Origin: Otis tarda
Taxonomy: Eukaryota > Chordata > Aves > Otidiformes > Otididae
DNA: 64,000 nucleotides
Assembly (NCBI GenBank): GCA_026413225.1
Contig: CM048552.1
Coordinates: 202,133,553-202,197,552, forward strand
Reading direction: 5' to 3'
The notes under the pieces are model-generated. The model did not search any database. It saw only the letters and a list, made by a program, of their open reading frames with translations, and was not told the origin of the DNA. Below, piece after piece: positions 52,741-64,000 of this stretch (position 1 is its first letter; each line of letters opens with the position of its first letter). The translations under genes were made by a program, and so were the position numbers.

Positions 52741-54514
52741 AACTCATAAAAGAAGGTAAGAAATGGGAAAACATTCCAAAATCTCTTAACGCTTTACTCT
52801 CATCTAAGCAAGTGGTGCAAATCTCTCTAGAAAAATATCTCTTTCCATTTATATTATTTTCTCAAGGGCATACGGGTTGTTCAGAATTCAGTATCACAGT
52901 TCCACAGACAAAAGTGCCAGAGAAGAATCATGTGAAGAGAGGTAAGCAGCTCTTTTTACTTTCTCCTGATGCATCTAGTAGTAACTGCTGCCCACAACAG
53001 AATGCTAAATTCTATGGTTTAAATCTCTGATCTGAGAACGCAGATTCATAAATCCTAGAGCTTTTCACAACAAACTTGAAGCAATTTAAATCATCTTTTA
53101 AAGAGGGGAAAAAAAAACAAGGAAACAAAACTTGCGGAATTTCTCAAAAGAATAGACTTCAAAAAGTCTTCACAGTTAACCAACACACACTGCTGACAGT
53201 ATGCTAAGAGATCTCTCGTCCTCATAGCTATTCTTCTATCTTCTTAATGTTTTTTACAAAACGTGCTAGTCTCCAATAATATGCCTTCATCGTCTCTCAA
53301 CTTCCCTGAAAGACTTAAGGAAAAAAACTAGAGGATCTGCTATGTTCCATTATGTTCTAAGAGGGAACCAGCATCTAGCTTGCTTTAACTTACCAGTATT
53401 CACAAATTGCTATTTAAGTTTCTGGACTACACCCAAATCACTTTTATCCTTTATCCCACCTGGACATTGGAAAGGTCACCCTTTTGCAGCTGAAGAACAC
53501 TTTGCTGTTTGTTCCAATTTCTTCTGCAAGACCTTACATAGTTTATTTTTTACAACTTTCTAACACTATACCTGCACATCTTGACCTCATAAGTCATTCT
53601 TTGTTGACAAATTCTTTTTTCTCCTGTTATTACTCATGAGCTCTTTGTTTAGTTCACATACACCTGCTAAGTTAAACGTCCAGACAGTTGGGTCTCAAGC
53701 CTTTTCCTTTAGTACTTTCCTCTGAGAACACAAACAGCAGAAATTTTTGCGACCTTTTAAGTAAAAGAAATTCTAGGCACCCTGCACAAACTTATGAACT
53801 CCGTCACTTAGGCTTAACAGCTGAGCCTTTCAGTTACTGACTTCCAACTACTTAGCAGCTCAGCCTTTATCAGAGTTATATCTTGATATCAAGAACTTAG
53901 TTGGCTATCCACTGAATTAACTCAGTTTCTTAGAGTCAGCTCATAATATCCCGTCTGTCAAAACCAGACAAACAGGTGATGAACTGACTGGTTAAGTTAT
54001 GTGATAAGAAATCTGTTCAGTGCTACATTCAAGAATATCTATGTAGCATTATGTATTTTAAAATATTTGTACAGCAAGTACAAGTATTTTTACGAAACCC
54101 TTAAAACTAAATACACAGTAAGCCAAACAAACAGTAAGCCAAACACACATAGCCAAACTATTTCTTATTTTCACACTGATATCCCCCAAAATTTAACAAG
54201 AAAAGATCTTTGCCTGTAGAAAACAAGATAGAGCCAGTTCATCCCTTGCACGTGTGGCAGATCAATTCATGACCCACCATTAAAAAAACCAACCAAACAA
54301 ACAAAACAAAAACCTTTTCAACTAAACTAGATAAACATATTGTTTGAATTTTATTACCTATTCAGGGTAGGATGCACTTCAGAAAAACAGCTGACTTTCT
54401 AGTAAAGCCAGCAAGATAAATTGTTTCCAGATTATTTCAGTGAAATAATTGGTCATTTTTAACCACAAGATGATGTGTTACTGCAGTCACATGTTAAAAC
54501 TCTATTCCTCCACC

Positions 54515-54532
54515 TTTTTTTTTTTTTTTTTT
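54515..54532. repeat. T18 tract
   Basis: Eighteen consecutive T bases are followed by GC and six more T. On the transcribed strand it reads as a poly-A run. Confidence 0.95.
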
Positions 54533-55924
54533 GCTTTTTTACTGTGGAGTCACTCACAATGACAGAACTATTTTCAAAGAGAAATGATCATACAAAGCAC
54601 TACAACTTTGTGAGGACAGCAGATCCAGAACCTACTGAAATTTAAGTTTTCCCTACCCACATCAAGCCTTATGATACTTTTCACTTAAGTTTCTTATCAC
54701 ATCATTAAAACCATCCTTAATACAACAAAGGCCTATGATTTTTTTTTTTTCATCTGCAATGAAAAAGTTAACAGTTCACACCTTTCAGTAGCCAAGCACA
54801 AATACTGCCAGTTCCCAGCCCCAAGGTACAGGCAGGTCTTTATCTAAAATCAAATAGAAAGGGTGTGGGACAGGCAAGTGAAAGCAATAGTCATAAAGAA
54901 AAAAATACCCCCTCTGATCAGGCAATATTCAGAGATTTAGGAACAAAAAGATAGTAAGGGAAGAATGGCAGGAAGCAGAAACTGGGCAGAAGGACGACTG
55001 GAAACTGTGAGGAAGGAAAAAAAAAACAAAATAGTAAGAGAAGCTTTCAACTTATCTTCCTAATTTCAAGGCAGAACCAAAAGGGTTTTTAGTTTCAGAG
55101 TTAAAATTTTTTGTTTAGGATTTAAATGAAATCAGCACAAAGAGAGGAAAAAAAAGCCCTATACCTTCTGAAATATGTTCTGAAAGTGTGCAAATCAAGA
55201 TTTTCCTCAATGTTTAACACTAATATAAAGGTACCTATATGCCCCTCAGCTAAAGACTGAGAAGTGATCTCCATCTTCTCTTCTCCATTGCCTCACCTTT
55301 GGAGAAATTATAAAGATCAAAGCTTCAGGAAGAGCACAGAAGCAGTGCTAAGACAAGCCATTCCCTTGCTCCTAGCAACGCCTTCACTGCAGAGACACCT
55401 TCGCATCAATACTGACTACATCTCCACTGTTTGCTGCCCAACACCCACATCCATCGATTTTGTTCTGGTCAATGCCCACGAAGCCATGGAGCATCCTTTC
55501 TCAGCTCAGGATGTGCACGGAGAGAACAAATGCATCGTGTAGTTCAGACTATAATGAAGGATGCATGCCCAGTACGCAGACAGAGCTTAGCAACATGGAC
55601 ATCTCTGGTGACCTCACTGGCTCTTCTGCCCTTGCAATGGCACCACATAATGCCAAAAAAGGCTTTACTACTAACAGCTTTCCTACAATACCACGGAGCA
55701 TTGCAGTACTCCTGAGTCTTTCATGTTATTACACCCTTCTTCCCATACATCCCCCACTCAGTCTGACCTATTAAAAGCCAAGGTTTGTCCCCAGAGAACT
55801 TCATCCGTGCTGGAAGCTGCAGCAGGAGGTGGTGAAGGGAAAGCAAGACAGCCCTTGTTCCTCTTTCCACAGCACAGGCTTTTCCCTTCTTCCTCCCCTC
55901 TTTTCCCACTGGCCCCCTCTTCTT

Positions 55925-56090
55925 CAACACACCTGCGGACCGGGCTGGGCAGAGGGAGAAAAACAGAGAGCAGATCTCGCCGTAGGGCCTCAGGCTCCTG
56001 AGGTGGGACCCCTCACCCACAGTGCCGCCAGACGCCCCGCAGAGCTGGGCAGGGGCAGCCTCCACAGCCGGGCCCCCTCTCAGGGTTTCA
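55925..56090. promoter_or_regulatory. GC-rich, CpG-bearing patch in a long intron
   Basis: This stretch of about 165 bp is strongly GC-rich in an otherwise AT-rich intron, and I count about eight CpG dinucleotides in it. It contains a 7-bp inverted repeat, CCTCAGG-CT-CCTGAGG, at 55988-56003. It is too short to be a classical CpG island. Long open frames on both strands here reflect the lack of AT-rich stop codons and are not taken as genes. It could be a CpG-rich regulatory element, an old mobile-element fragment or an exon of an unknown transcript. Confidence 0.35.
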
Positions 56091-59000
56091 GCATAAGCTG
56101 AGGCACAGGGTACATGCACCTAATTCTGGATTCCGAGCTCTTGACAGGAAACAAACAACTATTTCAGCAATAATAATCTGAGGTACTTTTGCATAGTCAA
56201 AATCCAGGAGACTTAAAAATCAGAACCATTTGTGTCAGATGCAGCCCACTGTTTGTCTGTCAGGAAGCTCAGGAATTACACGCAGGCCTTACAACCTTTT
56301 CTTACTAACGCTGCAAAGCTTATTTTTTTCTTACCTTCTTTTTAATCGGAATAGACACAGAAGAATTAAAGTGAACTTTGTAAATACAAAAAGGGCTGGG
56401 GGGAGGAAGAGTCAAGTATTTTACAAGAGGAAATGTCATGGGAATGTGCTGATAAGAAATAAATTCTGAAAACATACCAATAATATCAAGTACAGCATGT
56501 AACGCAACATATTAAATATAAAGCTATTTTCAAAAAGCATTATTGTTATTGGTGGGCCATTTTAAGTAAAACAAAGTGCTGCCTTAACACTTTATTCTAA
56601 GTCATTAGGAGACACTAGCTTACAAAATGCAAATAGTTTTACAGTCTGCTTTTTATTGAAGGGCTATTGAAAGGACTTTTAAGATAGACTTGGCACCATG
56701 ATGGAAATGATGCATGTGAAAAGCAACGCTCAATAAGTAAAAAAAATTGTATATGTACACGGCTGTACACTTGTGGTCTCATTCATCACAATTAAAACAG
56801 GTCGCCATCTGTTTTCTCTGAAGTGTTCCCACCGCAACCCTAATTTGCTGCAAAATTCTCCTTGTTCAGGAGAAACAGGTCCCACTACTTTCTTTAAGAA
56901 AAAAAAAAACAAAAAAAAAACCAAAAACAAAAACGCAATTTCTTTATTTTTAAATGAAAAAGTCCTTTAACTAATTTGCTTCCTAAGGCAGCAAGCTGTA
57001 CCCACAGCTTAAATCTTAATGGTGTAGATCAACAATGTCCTTTTTCCAGAAGATGTGTGTGTTTCATTTGGTTTTGTATCTCCATCATTTCAAACATACA
57101 TTACAGCTCCACAAACAACTACACTCGCACAACCAAAAGAGAACTGAAGCTTAGTGTAGAACTAAGTGAATGAGGGAGAAATTAAAAGGGATAAGAATTT
57201 ATTTATCTGAATTTATAGAATGCATTATTTAAAATATGCTTCATTTATGCTCTAGAATTCTGATTTACTGCATTAAAATCAACCTAGTGGTTCATAGCAA
57301 AAAACCCCATGTACTTAAACTTTATGAAGTTTTTGTTATATACTTGCATAGAGAATATGCACCTTAGAACAGTATGTCTATGGACACCGTTGAAGCTACT
57401 CTATCAATAATTAGCTTAATACTAAAGAGTACAGTGTTACACTACACTACTTAATGTTGTGATGGTGTGAAGCCATCTATATTTAAGGAGAAAAGGAAAG
57501 CAATGTGCATGAAACCTAGTAGTAGTTTTATATGACCAATGCTGAATTCAAAGACATAAAGGCAAGTTTGGAAGGTAATGTTCAACCCAAGATAGAATGG
57601 AAAGTTATGTGAAAGACAGAATAAAAATAAATGTTCTTTTCTGTAAAAATGGACTGTTGGTCAAACTTATACTTACACATGCAGTCTTAAACAATGTATA
57701 GGCAATCTTTAAATACTCTAAAGTACACTAAACAACATTTTATAATATTCTAAGCGGATAACACCACTATCTTCAGATACGTGACTGCTGCATGGAAAAA
57801 ACATACACACAGAAATATGTCATCTGTTCTTACACCATCTCACTGTATAAGAGGCGAAAATGTGCAAGCCTGTCAGAGATTTCCTTTTATCTTCCTGACC
57901 TGACTGGGGAAATGCCAGGACTGTGCTGTACATTGCTCCTGACACTCTGGCAGGAAGGTCAGTCAAGTACATCCTTCTCTCCAGAACTGCTCATACCTAA
58001 TGTCAATGTGCTACACCAGGCTCTTAATTCATGCTTGAGCACAAACTTCAACTAAAACCTCCAAGGGAGTTTTTCCCAATAAGTAATACATTACCAAATC
58101 AGAATTCAAGAGGGACCTATGACTCATAAAAAAAATTTCCTAAGGATTAAAACTTGATTACTAGACTTCAGTGACGAAGTAGAATGAATGTAAGATCCAT
58201 GAGTGCTGGGAGAAGGGACTTGCTTTTCCAATTCTAAAATGAAAGTTAATATATTATTAAATAGTTACTAATTCACAGACGTATTTCCAGAGCTTTTAAT
58301 GACTAACATTATTTGCAGCCACAAATACTATTTCAAGCAGTTTCTCAAAAAAACCACAATATCAAATAAAATTTCTACCCTTCTTTCTGTGGCTTTAAGC
58401 CACACTGAAAAAGTACAGGGAGGGGAAAAAAAAAATGAAAAAGTAGGACAAGAGGAGCAACAGATGGCTTCCTGATCAGACAGAAAAATCACAAATTTCA
58501 GATTAACACTGACAGGCAACCACAAGTATCTGGAATAAACAGACAATAATCTCCTTTCTTAGTACTTTCTACCTAACAGGAATTGTGGATGTCATAAAAG
58601 CTGCACAGGAACTGTAGTTTTATATCTGAAGGTAACGAAACTGGATGCCTCAAAATGTCAGCACTATGGCAAGTTTTCAACACGCCAAAATATAACTCCA
58701 AAGGAGGACTATCTTGAAATAAGTCTCCCAAAGCCTCCCATTCTTTTTGTCTTTCAATATGTTGGCTATGAATTTAAATATAAACTTATCATATACAAGA
58801 CAGATTTCCCTTACCACTTTCACAATCTGGACTGATTTGTTAACAATTCTTTTTCTTCCTTTTTTCCTACTGAATAAAGCCTACAAAACATTAAAAGTAT
58901 ACAATTATCTACAGCTTTAAACTGAATTAGAGCTTAGCACAAAGGGAACAAGCTGCAGGATCAACACCTTGGTCTGCAAACTGAAATAAAGAATAATTTT

Positions 59001-61611
59001 TGCAATTTATAAATATTTCATAAACAATGTTGACTAGGCTTGAGTACCGCTGTAATATAATTAAATAAATAGTAGTGTAAGACAACTGCAATATATTCCT
59101 ACAGAAAACAGCATTATTTTTCCTTTTAAATAGATTTTCAGAAAAGCTGTATTTGGACAAGTACATGTCTGCTAAATCTTCCCAGTTATTGATCAGGTTT
59201 CCATTTTCCATTGGCTGCTGCTATTTCCTCTGCCACTTCTACACTAGGTCTGCTCCCCTCACTTTCCAAGTGGCAATATTTTTGAGAAACTTTAGTTTGG
59301 AAGACCGAGCTCAGTACCATAAGTAATGTTCACTGGAAAAGCAGAAAAGAAGACAAGAAGGGGAGAGGAGTGCAGGATGAAATGTTGTTTTTCTTACCAA
59401 TTTCATTCTCTTCTGGGTTTCATTCCCAATATATTAGAAGAAGCAGTGTAACTCCTTTCTTTTGTTTATATTTAAGGTAGAATTGCTTAGGTATTTATTT
59501 AAATTCCAGTTGGTAAGCTAGCAGCATGTCAGATGTGCTTTAAGTTGACTATAGGTGTCAAAAGACAAATTCTGGTAGAAGATTCCATTGTGGAAAAATA
59601 AGTTAGAATAGCAAAACAATGGTTCGTTTCTTCATGGGGTTTCGGTCTCGTTTAAATTTGGAAAATTAATATTGGATGAGCTGCCTTATCCTGCATTTGG
59701 TTTCTCTTACCTCCCTAATCTGGGTATCAGATTTTATGGATCTGTAATAAGGACCTCATGCATTCCTTTAGTCTGTGTTTACATTTACCACAACCTCCAT
59801 AAAAACAGAGAAAAAAAAGCTATTTGTACCTTCCTATAATACAATGAAATGTCCTTGTGGTAGTTAAAAGACAGAGGCTGAAAAAAAGATTCAAGTGTAC
59901 AGGTTTTAAAATTACATAGAAATACTCTGACAGACGCTCTCAAATCGACAGCAAATTCTGCCAGCAGACAGTGGTTTAAATTCACAGCCCCAGTAACCAC
60001 AAACTTCCTTGAAGACTTCCATCACGGGAAGGTACACAAAGGTAGAGGCAATTCTGTCTGGTCTGTACCGCTCCTGTGACAGAATCACAAGAGTGATTTA
60101 CAGCAGACAAAGTGAAGCTATTTCGGATTCAATAAATGAACATTCTTACTATTTGCTCTATAATTAATCTGGTAAGTAAACTCTGCAGGGGCTTAATACA
60201 ATGCTTTTTTTTATCAATTAGTACCACAATCTTTCAGATTTTGAAGTAATTGCTACCTAATCCAGTCCTTGAACTTTCAACTCTGATGAACTACAAATTA
60301 AAAAAAGAAAAAAAAAATTCCGATTTTAAGGATTGTTTATCCTAACTGAACACAGACATGCCTATAAGAAAAATAAATAGTAACTATTGCTGTAAGAGTT
60401 AGATCCTCCCAGGGAGCACAACTTAGAGTGGTAATTTTGTTTCCTGTGGCAATTTCCCACTTTGAACCGTGAGGAAAGGTATTTTGCCAATTTTTTTTCA
60501 GTTCTTGTAAGTGTGCTGCCTTGCAAAAATAAATCCAAATTTGTCAAACGAATCCATTATGCATCAGAAAAGAAATGTATGATAAGAAACAAAGAGACAC
60601 AGAGATGAAAAATGTGTAGTTTAAAATTTCTGCAAAGAAATCACACAAATGAGGAAGCAAGAAAAATGACAACACTGAGACTTTTACACCCAAAGTTATG
60701 ATTCAAGGACTACGTACTCTTCTTCAAATATGATCACATCTTCCACTGTATACTGGCAAGCAGAGAACTTTATCAGAGCACAGCTACTGAAATCCATGTA
60801 ACTAAAAGTAAACAAAACTCAAGGCTTTTCTCTACTTCATTTGAGTTGAAGTACTGTAAACTCAGAGTAAACATGTTGGTATTTTGTCATCTACACCATA
60901 CATACAGCATACTTGTTCTTTGCAGTAGTAGGACAGAGAAGGTAACAAGTGCTTTAAATTCCCCATGAAGACAAAGCCAGCACTGAAACTATCACAGATG
61001 CAGCAACAGTTTCCTGCTTGACCTCCCCTGGTTTATGGCATTCAATCCCTATATGTTTTTTAGGGAGCATTCCCCACAAACGGATGTTTAAAAGCCCTTC
61101 CATTGCTGGCCGCATACCACGCACAGGCATTTTCCCTGACCAGTCTCCTGGGTTTTGTCACACTATAAAGGCAAGACAAACCAGCAGAAGAGGCCAGCAA
61201 GTTCCACAGCAACAACGGAACCTCCTGTCTGAGCACAATATGTGTGCTGCACAGGGCAGATTAATATCTGAACCATATAAGGCAAGAAATCAGGATCTAA
61301 GCTTAATCAAAGCCCAAAGATTTGCAACTTGTGTTTGCAAGTACAATATAATATGTACACACCATATCAGGCAACTGGAATTTTAACTCAAAGTATTTTC
61401 ACCTTGCAAAACTTAATGAGCAAATATAGCAAGGTATTTTACAAAGGCTTTTTTCTGAACGTATGTAAAGTGTGAAACGTAGGGTCACTATTAGAAGTAA
61501 AAATCCTTTTCCTTATTAAATAACTTTATTGAAACAAACCTTTGTTAGCCTAACTACCTAAATCCAGTTACAAACAGTATCAAACTCAATAATTCCTTGA
61601 TATAAAGAAGG

Positions 61612-62922
61612 CGCAGATTCTCCTGGAAACTACACTAAGGCACATGGAAAATAAGGAGGTGGTTGGTGACAGCCATATGGCTTCACTAAGGGCAAATCAT
61701 GCCTGAACAATTTGGTGGCCTTCTATGACGGGATGACAGCATCGGAGAACAAGGGATAAGCAACGAATATCATCTACCTGGACTTGTTCAAAGCACTTTA
61801 CACTGTCCTGCACAACATCCTTGTCTCTAAACTGGAGAGACATGGATTCAATGGATGGACCACTCGGTGGATAAGGAGTTGGCTGGATGGCCGCACTCAA
61901 AGACTGGTGGTCAACGGCTCAATGTCCAAGTGGAGACCAGTCACGAATGGCGTCCCTCAGGGGTCGGTGTTGGGCCTGGCCCTGTTAAACATCTTTGTCA
62001 GCGACATGGACAGTGGGATAGAGTGCACCCTCAGCAAGTTTGCTGACGACACCCAGCTGTGTGGTGCCGTCGACATGCTGGAAGGGAGGGATGCCATCCA
62101 GAGGGACCTTGACAGGCTGGAGAGGTGGGCCCGTGCAAACCTCATGAAGTTCAACCAGGCCAAGTGCAAGGTCCTGCACCTGGATCAGGACAATCCCAGG
62201 CACAAATATAGGTTGGGTGGAGAATGTATTGAGAGCAGCCCTGAGGAGAAGGACTTGGGAGTGATGGTGGACAAGAAGCTAAACATGAGCTGGCAATGTG
62301 CACTTGAAGCCCAGAAAGCCAGCCATGTCCTGGGCTGCATCAAAAGGAGCATGGCCAGCAAGTCAAGGGAGGGGATTCTGCCCCTCTACTCTGCTCTCGT
62401 GAGACCCCACTTGGAGTACTGTGTCCAGCTCTGGAGTCCCCAACATAAGAAGGACATGGACCTGTTGGAGCGAGTCCAGGGGAGGGCCACAAAGATGATC
62501 AGAGGGCTGAAGCACCTCCTTCTACGAGGACAGGCTGAGAGAGTTGGGGCTGTTCAGCCTGGAGAAGGCTTCAGGGAGACCTTACAGTGGCCTTCCAGTA
62601 CCTAAAGAGGGTTTATAGGAAAGACAGGGAGAAACTGTTCAGCAGGGCCTGTTGTGATAGGATGAGGGGTAATGGTTTTTAAATAGAGGGAGGTAGATTC
62701 AGATTAGATATGAGGAAAAAATTTTTTACACTGAGAGTGGTGAAACACTGGCACAGGTTGCCCGGAGAGGTGGTGAATGCTCCATTCCTGGAAACATTCA
62801 AGACCAGGTCAGATGAGGCTCTGAGCAACCTGATCTGGTTGGAGATGTCCCTGCTTCTTGCAGGGGGGCTGGACTAGATGACCTTCAAAGGTCTCTCCCA
62901 ACTCAAACTATTCTATGATTCT
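61612..62922 (+). repeat. CR1 LINE, longest copy (1.3 kb)
   Basis: This 5'-truncated copy begins inside the reverse transcriptase ORF, around the block ATGGCTTCACTAAGGGCAAA, and continues through the ORF end, the 3' UTR and a single octamer tail (TTCTATGATTCTA). It is antisense to ARHGAP42. It is the best-preserved element here and served as the internal reference for aligning the other six fragments by eye. Confidence 0.97.
61760..62605 (+). pseudogene. CR1 reverse transcriptase ORF2 fragment
   Basis: This is an open stretch of 282 codons inside the CR1 copy, bounded upstream by an in-frame TAA at 61757-61759. It includes the palm region of a LINE reverse transcriptase. Counting from 61784 as residue 1, GVPQGSVLG is at 56-64 and the catalytic motif FADD at 86-89, followed by the CR1-specific C-terminal region ([21 protein letters not shown]). 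The N-terminal endonuclease domain and the first part of the reverse transcriptase are missing. Comparison with the copy at 9881 shows a 5-bp deletion near 62566, which shifts the frame and ends it at 62605 in unrelated residues. No start codon is expected, so it is a dead fragment. In a living element this protein copies CR1 RNA into DNA at the target site. Confidence 0.93.
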
Positions 62923-64000
62923 AAAAAGTAGCTATTGTGTCACAAATATTTAAACGAACAAATATAAGCCCTGTAGAAAAGTTAAAACAACATTTGCACT
63001 TTCTACTCCACTCCTTTTCAATAAAAATCTACAAAAAACCGCTACATGCTTATATGCAAACTAAGACCTGTAAGAAAGTCAGGTTATCTAGAATTTCCAG
63101 ATCCACTGTCAGCACTTGTCAAACTTGGAGAGATAACCTTAAGCCATGCAATGTTATACAACTTAATTAAATCAAATTACTTGACTTAATATCTCTAAAT
63201 TGTCATGCCTTACTCATGCAGAACCTCACAAAGCAAATGCGAGTAGAAAATTCTAAATGGATCAAGCAAAGACAAAATGTTTCCTAGAGTCTGAAAGACT
63301 CTTAACATTTGCAATGGCTGTCTATCCCACAGTATTTTAGTAGAAACAAAACCAAAACACACCCACACCAAACAAATATTCAAATACCAGCATCACACTT
63401 TTAACATGTCATTAAATAAAACAGCTGCAATATATCTACCCTGTGTTAGTGTTCTACTGATTATAAAAGCAGCAAATATTTTGAAAATATATAATTCAAT
63501 TTGGAAATTTATCTATCTTCTGCAGCATGAATTCTTCAACACAATTTTCAATGCAACACCAGCAGAGCTGTGGTAGGAAAAGCCGACTCTAGAGACTACT
63601 AGTCTATCGCATCTCTCCCAAAATGTGACATTCTGAGGTGATAGCAGAAAAATTTTGTATCATCTAAGTAATTTCTTCCATTTTGTTAGGAACATAGGAT
63701 TGAATGGATCTCCCAAGTAGTCACTTGCTCTCACAGAACACTATATCAAAATCCTTCCATAAATTAGTAGATCACTTTTCTTGTCTCTCTCCTTCCTTCT
63801 ACGATACTGTGAAGGGGTGGAGGCTTTTGGGACTAGCCACAACAAATCTATTTTCACCATGTTCTCATAGAATAAAGAGATAACTGTTTTAGACAAGTAG
63901 TCATTAAGAAACACTGCATCTCTATGCCACTACAAAATAAGATTTAAAATTACTGTATCTGTCAAAGAGATATCAGCCTGTGTTTCCACCTGATGGAGCC

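Larger units (their letters stand above)
51860..64000 (-). other. ARHGAP42: ARHGAP42 intron, 3' part of at least 12.1 kb
   Basis: This is the intron upstream of the 62-bp exon; its donor and the preceding exon lie beyond the window. The phase is 1, as the exon begins with two bases of a split codon. It holds CR1 copies at 52505-52740 and 61612-62922 (both plus), a T18 tract at 54515-54532 and a GC-rich patch around 55925-56090. I looked for the expected exon with the FECIGDAETDDE motif on the minus strand and did not find it. Confidence 0.8.

Noticed and set aside
54515-54532. Poly-T tract as the tail of a minus-strand retrocopy
   Set aside because: The sequence next to it shows no gene-like or SINE-like body and no flanking duplication; a plain homopolymer is the simpler reading.
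55721-56119. 132-codon minus-strand open frame, with further open frames on the plus strand
   Set aside because: All lie in the GC-rich patch, where stop codons are rare in every frame; none resembles a known protein.
59392-59450. CTTAC-like donor next to a minus-strand open stretch, considered as the missing upstream exon
   Set aside because: The translation does not match the expected FECIGDAETDDE region of the ARHGAP42 BAR domain.

Overview
This 64 kb window looks like a piece of a bird genome. It is AT-rich, has very long introns, and its only recognisable interspersed repeats are CR1 LINE fragments of the avian type, 5'-truncated and ending in ATTCTATG-like octamers. CR1 also occurs in crocodilians and turtles, so 'bird' is an inference. 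No bacterial, CRISPR, tRNA or rRNA feature was seen.

One protein-coding gene is supported: ARHGAP42 (GRAF3, a BAR-PH-RhoGAP-SH3 protein), read on the minus strand. Four short internal exons are visible. In transcription order they lie at 51798-51859, 22362-22433, 4574-4675 and 169-279. They join in frame without a break and encode about 116 residues of the N-terminal BAR domain, roughly residues 84-199 by comparison with the human protein as I recall it. All have consensus AG/GT borders. The start codon and the first BAR helices lie beyond 64000. The rest of the BAR domain and the PH, RhoGAP and SH3 domains lie before position 1. Exons make up only 347 bp, about 0.5% of the window. The visible introns are 4.3 kb, 17.7 kb, 29.4 kb and at least 12.1 kb.

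Seven CR1 fragments lie in the introns, about 3.5 kb in total. Four are on the plus strand (9881-10214, 46977-47140, 52505-52740, 61612-62922) and three on the minus strand (21501-22260, 35072-35290, 49966-50410). The 61.6 kb copy still carries a 282-codon open stretch of reverse transcriptase with the GVPQG and FADD motifs. The remaining intron sequence holds simple repeats, A/T tracts, small tandem duplications, a GC-rich CpG-bearing patch near 56 kb, an isolated GC-box/EGR1-like G-rich motif at 48.4 kb, and a minus-strand stretch at 6.3-7.7 kb that reads like broken coding sequence I could not assign.

The observation I rate highest is structural. The 62-bp exon at 51.8 kb is flanked by two CR1 copies in opposite orientation that match closely over about 190 bp. 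This arrangement could loop the exon out of the pre-mRNA and favour back-splicing or skipping. Skipping a 62-bp exon would shift the reading frame. I did not find a clear new protein-coding system in the window.
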